Source of the DNA: an uncultured Porphyromonadaceae bacterium
GTDB taxonomy: Bacteria > Bacteroidota > Bacteroidia > Bacteroidales > Muribaculaceae
Assembly: GCA_900552325.1 (NCBI GenBank)
Contig: URZG01000123.1
Location: 1 to 6,731 of the forward strand
Direction: 5' to 3'
DNA: 6,731 bases
The translations under genes were made by a program, and so were the position numbers. Of the stretch, positions 5,389 through 6,731 are shown one piece after another; position 1 is the first letter of the stretch, and every line of letters begins with the position of its first letter. The notes beneath the pieces were generated by a model. The model was not told the origin of the DNA. It searched no databases and saw only the letters and a list, made by a program, of their open reading frames with translations.

Positions 5389-6731
5389 ATGTACAATATT
5401 TCGGAATTGGAAGAAATGGCCGATGAGCAGCTCAAAGCCGTCGCCGAGGGGATGGGACTGAAAAAAGTCGATCCCGCCAAAAAAGAAGAGCTCATTTACC
5501 GCATACTCGACCAGCAGGCCGTGGATCTCGCCACAGCCGCACCAAACGAGGAGAAAAAACGCCGCGGACGCCGTGCGGCCAATGCCGACAACGCCGACGC
5601 TCAGCCGAAGAAACGCGGCCGCAAACCAAAGACGCAACAGCCGGCTGAAGAGGAGGCACAGCCCGTCACCGTGGATGCCGCCGCCGAGGAACAGCCCAAA
5701 AAGCGCGGACGCAAACCTAAAAATACAGATGATGCGCTTCCGGCCCCTGCCGAAACACCGGCCGACAATGCCGACCAGCAGGCTCAGCCGAAGAAACGCG
5801 GCCGCAAACCAAAGGCCGAGCAGGAGGAGCCGCTTCAGGAAAACCTTTTTGAATCCCCTGCCGAGAATACCGGCAATATGCTTCCCGGTATTTCCGGCCC
5901 TGAGAATACTCCGACCGCATCGGAGGTTGCCCCTTCCGCTGACACCGCTGCTCAGGAAACCACTCAGCCGCAACATAAGGACGGCACATTCATTCGTCCA
6001 CAGAACAACCCCGCAAACGGGCAGCCAGCTCAATCCACAGTCAAGGGACAGAGGGTTTTCGGCCGAAATGTCGATGAGTCATTCGGTTCATTCTTCCCCC
6101 GCATGGGAGGCAAAAGCTTCACCCCCCGTTCTCCCCAGGAACGCGAACGGGCCGCAGCCCAGGCTGCCGCAGCACCGGTGATACTGCATGAACCGGGCGC
6201 TCCGAAATCGATCATCGAACCACGCAGCAAGAAAAACAAAAAGAAGGCCGACCGCCAGCAGCTGAAACAACAGCCACTCTTTGCCTCCCCAACCTCTTTC
6301 AATTTCGACGGTTTCCTGGAGGCTTCCGGTGTGCTCGAAGTGCAGAAAGACGGTTACGGCTTCCTCCGCTCCAGCGATTTCAACTACCTCCCCTCCCCCG
6401 ACGACATTTCGGTGACTCCCGCCCAGATCAAGGCGTTCAGCCTCAAGCCCGGCGATGTGGTCGACTGCACCATAGCCCCACCCCGCGAAGGCGAGAAATA
6501 TTTCCCCCTGACCGATGTGATCCGCGTGAACGGCCGCACCCCCGAATATGTGCGCGACCGTGTGCCTTTCGAGCACCTCACGCCCCTTTTCCCGCAGGAG
6601 AAATTCAACCTCACAGGAGGCCCCACCACCAACAACCTCTCCACCCGCGTTGTGGATATGTTCGCCCCGATCGGCAAAGGCCAGCGCGCGCTCATTGTTG
6701 CTCCCCCCAAAACCGGTAAGACAATCCTTCT
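5389..6731 (+). CDS. rho: Transcription termination factor Rho, N-terminal part (cut by window end)
   Basis: Rho is a hexameric RNA-dependent ATPase and helicase that ends transcription. The 447 residues visible include: the N-terminal helix bundle (MYNISELEEMADEQLKAVAE..., 1-45); a long low-complexity insert (about 46-303) rich in A, P, Q, E, K; the cold-shock-like RNA-binding domain (FDGFLEASGVLEVQKDGYGF, then LRSSDFNYLPSPDDISV, about 306-380, with GYGFLR 323-327 region); the connector FEHLTPLFPQEKFNL (394-408); and the start of the ATPase domain with SPIG-like APIGKGQRALIVAPP and Walker A APPKTGKT (438-445). The catalytic remainder lies beyond the window. E. coli Rho has no such insert, so this chain is longer by about 250 residues; long inserts are known in Bacteroides Rho. 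The start is fixed by an in-frame TGA at 5368 and a single ATG. No Shine-Dalgarno is seen; instead ACCTCC (5374-5379) precedes the start. Confidence 0.95.
   Translation, partial: MYNISELEEMADEQLKAVAEGMGLKKVDPAKKEELIYRILDQQAVDLATAAPNEEKKRRGRRAANADNADAQPKKRGRKPKTQQPAEEEAQPVTVDAAAEEQPKKRGRKPKNTDDALPAPAETPADNADQQAQPKKRGRKPKAEQEEPLQENLFESPAENTGNMLPGISGPENTPTASEVAPSADTAAQETTQPQHKDGTFIRPQNNPANGQPAQSTVKGQRVFGRNVDESFGSFFPRMGGKSFTPRSPQERERAAAQAAAAPVILHEPGAPKSIIEPRSKKNKKKADRQQLKQQPLFASPTSFNFDGFLEASGVLEVQKDGYGFLRSSDFNYLPSPDDISVTPAQIKAFSLKPGDVVDCTIAPPREGEKYFPLTDVIRVNGRTPEYVRDRVPFEHLTPLFPQEKFNLTGGPTTNNLSTRVVDMFAPIGKGQRALIVAPPKTGKTIL
5599..5814 (+). repeat. KKRGRKPK repeats in the Rho insert, with an identical 33-nt direct repeat
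   Basis: The motif QPKKRGRKPK occurs three times (residues 72-81, 102-111, 133-142), preceded by a related KKRRGRRA (56-63). Copies one and three are identical over 33 nt (5599-5631 and 5782-5814), 183 nt or 61 codons apart in frame. Copy two encodes the same residues with different codons. The GRKP/RGRKP core resembles AT-hook and other basic nucleic-acid-binding tails. The repeats are separated by acidic, Pro/Ala/Gln-rich spacers. Confidence 0.8.

Noticed and set aside
5320..6576. Several minus-strand open frames opposite rho
   Set aside because: The plus strand encodes an unmistakable Rho; the minus-strand products are low-complexity reflections of its Pro/Ala/Lys-rich codons.

Overview
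The window reads as chromosomal DNA from a gut-type member of Bacteroidales (Bacteroidota). Three things support this. The promoters match the Bacteroidota pattern (TTTG, 19-20 nt, TAnnTTTG). Genes lack Shine-Dalgarno sites. The proteins are family-typical: a DUF3108 protein, a repeat protein with a Bacteroidales C-terminal sorting-like tail, a single-chain Fe-S serine dehydratase, and a Rho factor with a very long N-terminal disordered insert. The moderately high GC in coding DNA and the style of the repeat protein suggest Muribaculaceae or a relative, but that is inference.

Layout: (1) 1-162 is intergenic and carries a 15-bp imperfect inverted repeat. (2) 163-954 (+) encodes a secreted DUF3108 protein. 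(3) 955-1183 is intergenic, with a good promoter and a 24-bp AT palindrome overlapping its -33 element. (4) 1184-2271 (+) is a pseudogene of a secreted protein of about 362 residues with tandem beta-sandwich-like modules; it carries one 1-nt deletion and two in-frame TAA codons. (5) 2291-2327 is a strong bidirectional terminator between convergent units. (6) 2345-4874 (-) is a two-gene operon, ugd then sdaA, 13 nt apart. (7) 4902-5000 holds two back-to-back consensus promoters. (8) 5001-5388 is a long leader with two hairpins, a C-rich, G-poor rut-like stretch and a possible 34-codon leader ORF. (9) 5389-6731 (+) is the 5' part of rho, cut by the window edge just after the Walker A motif.

The genes do not form one pathway. 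ugd supplies UDP-glucuronate for capsule or exopolysaccharide, sdaA degrades L-serine to pyruvate and ammonia, and rho is the transcription terminator. No new multi-gene system is visible. The parts most worth a second look are the rho locus (leader with a probable self-binding site, plus a long low-complexity insert with three KKRGRKPK motifs) and the triply disrupted but otherwise well-preserved secreted-protein gene.
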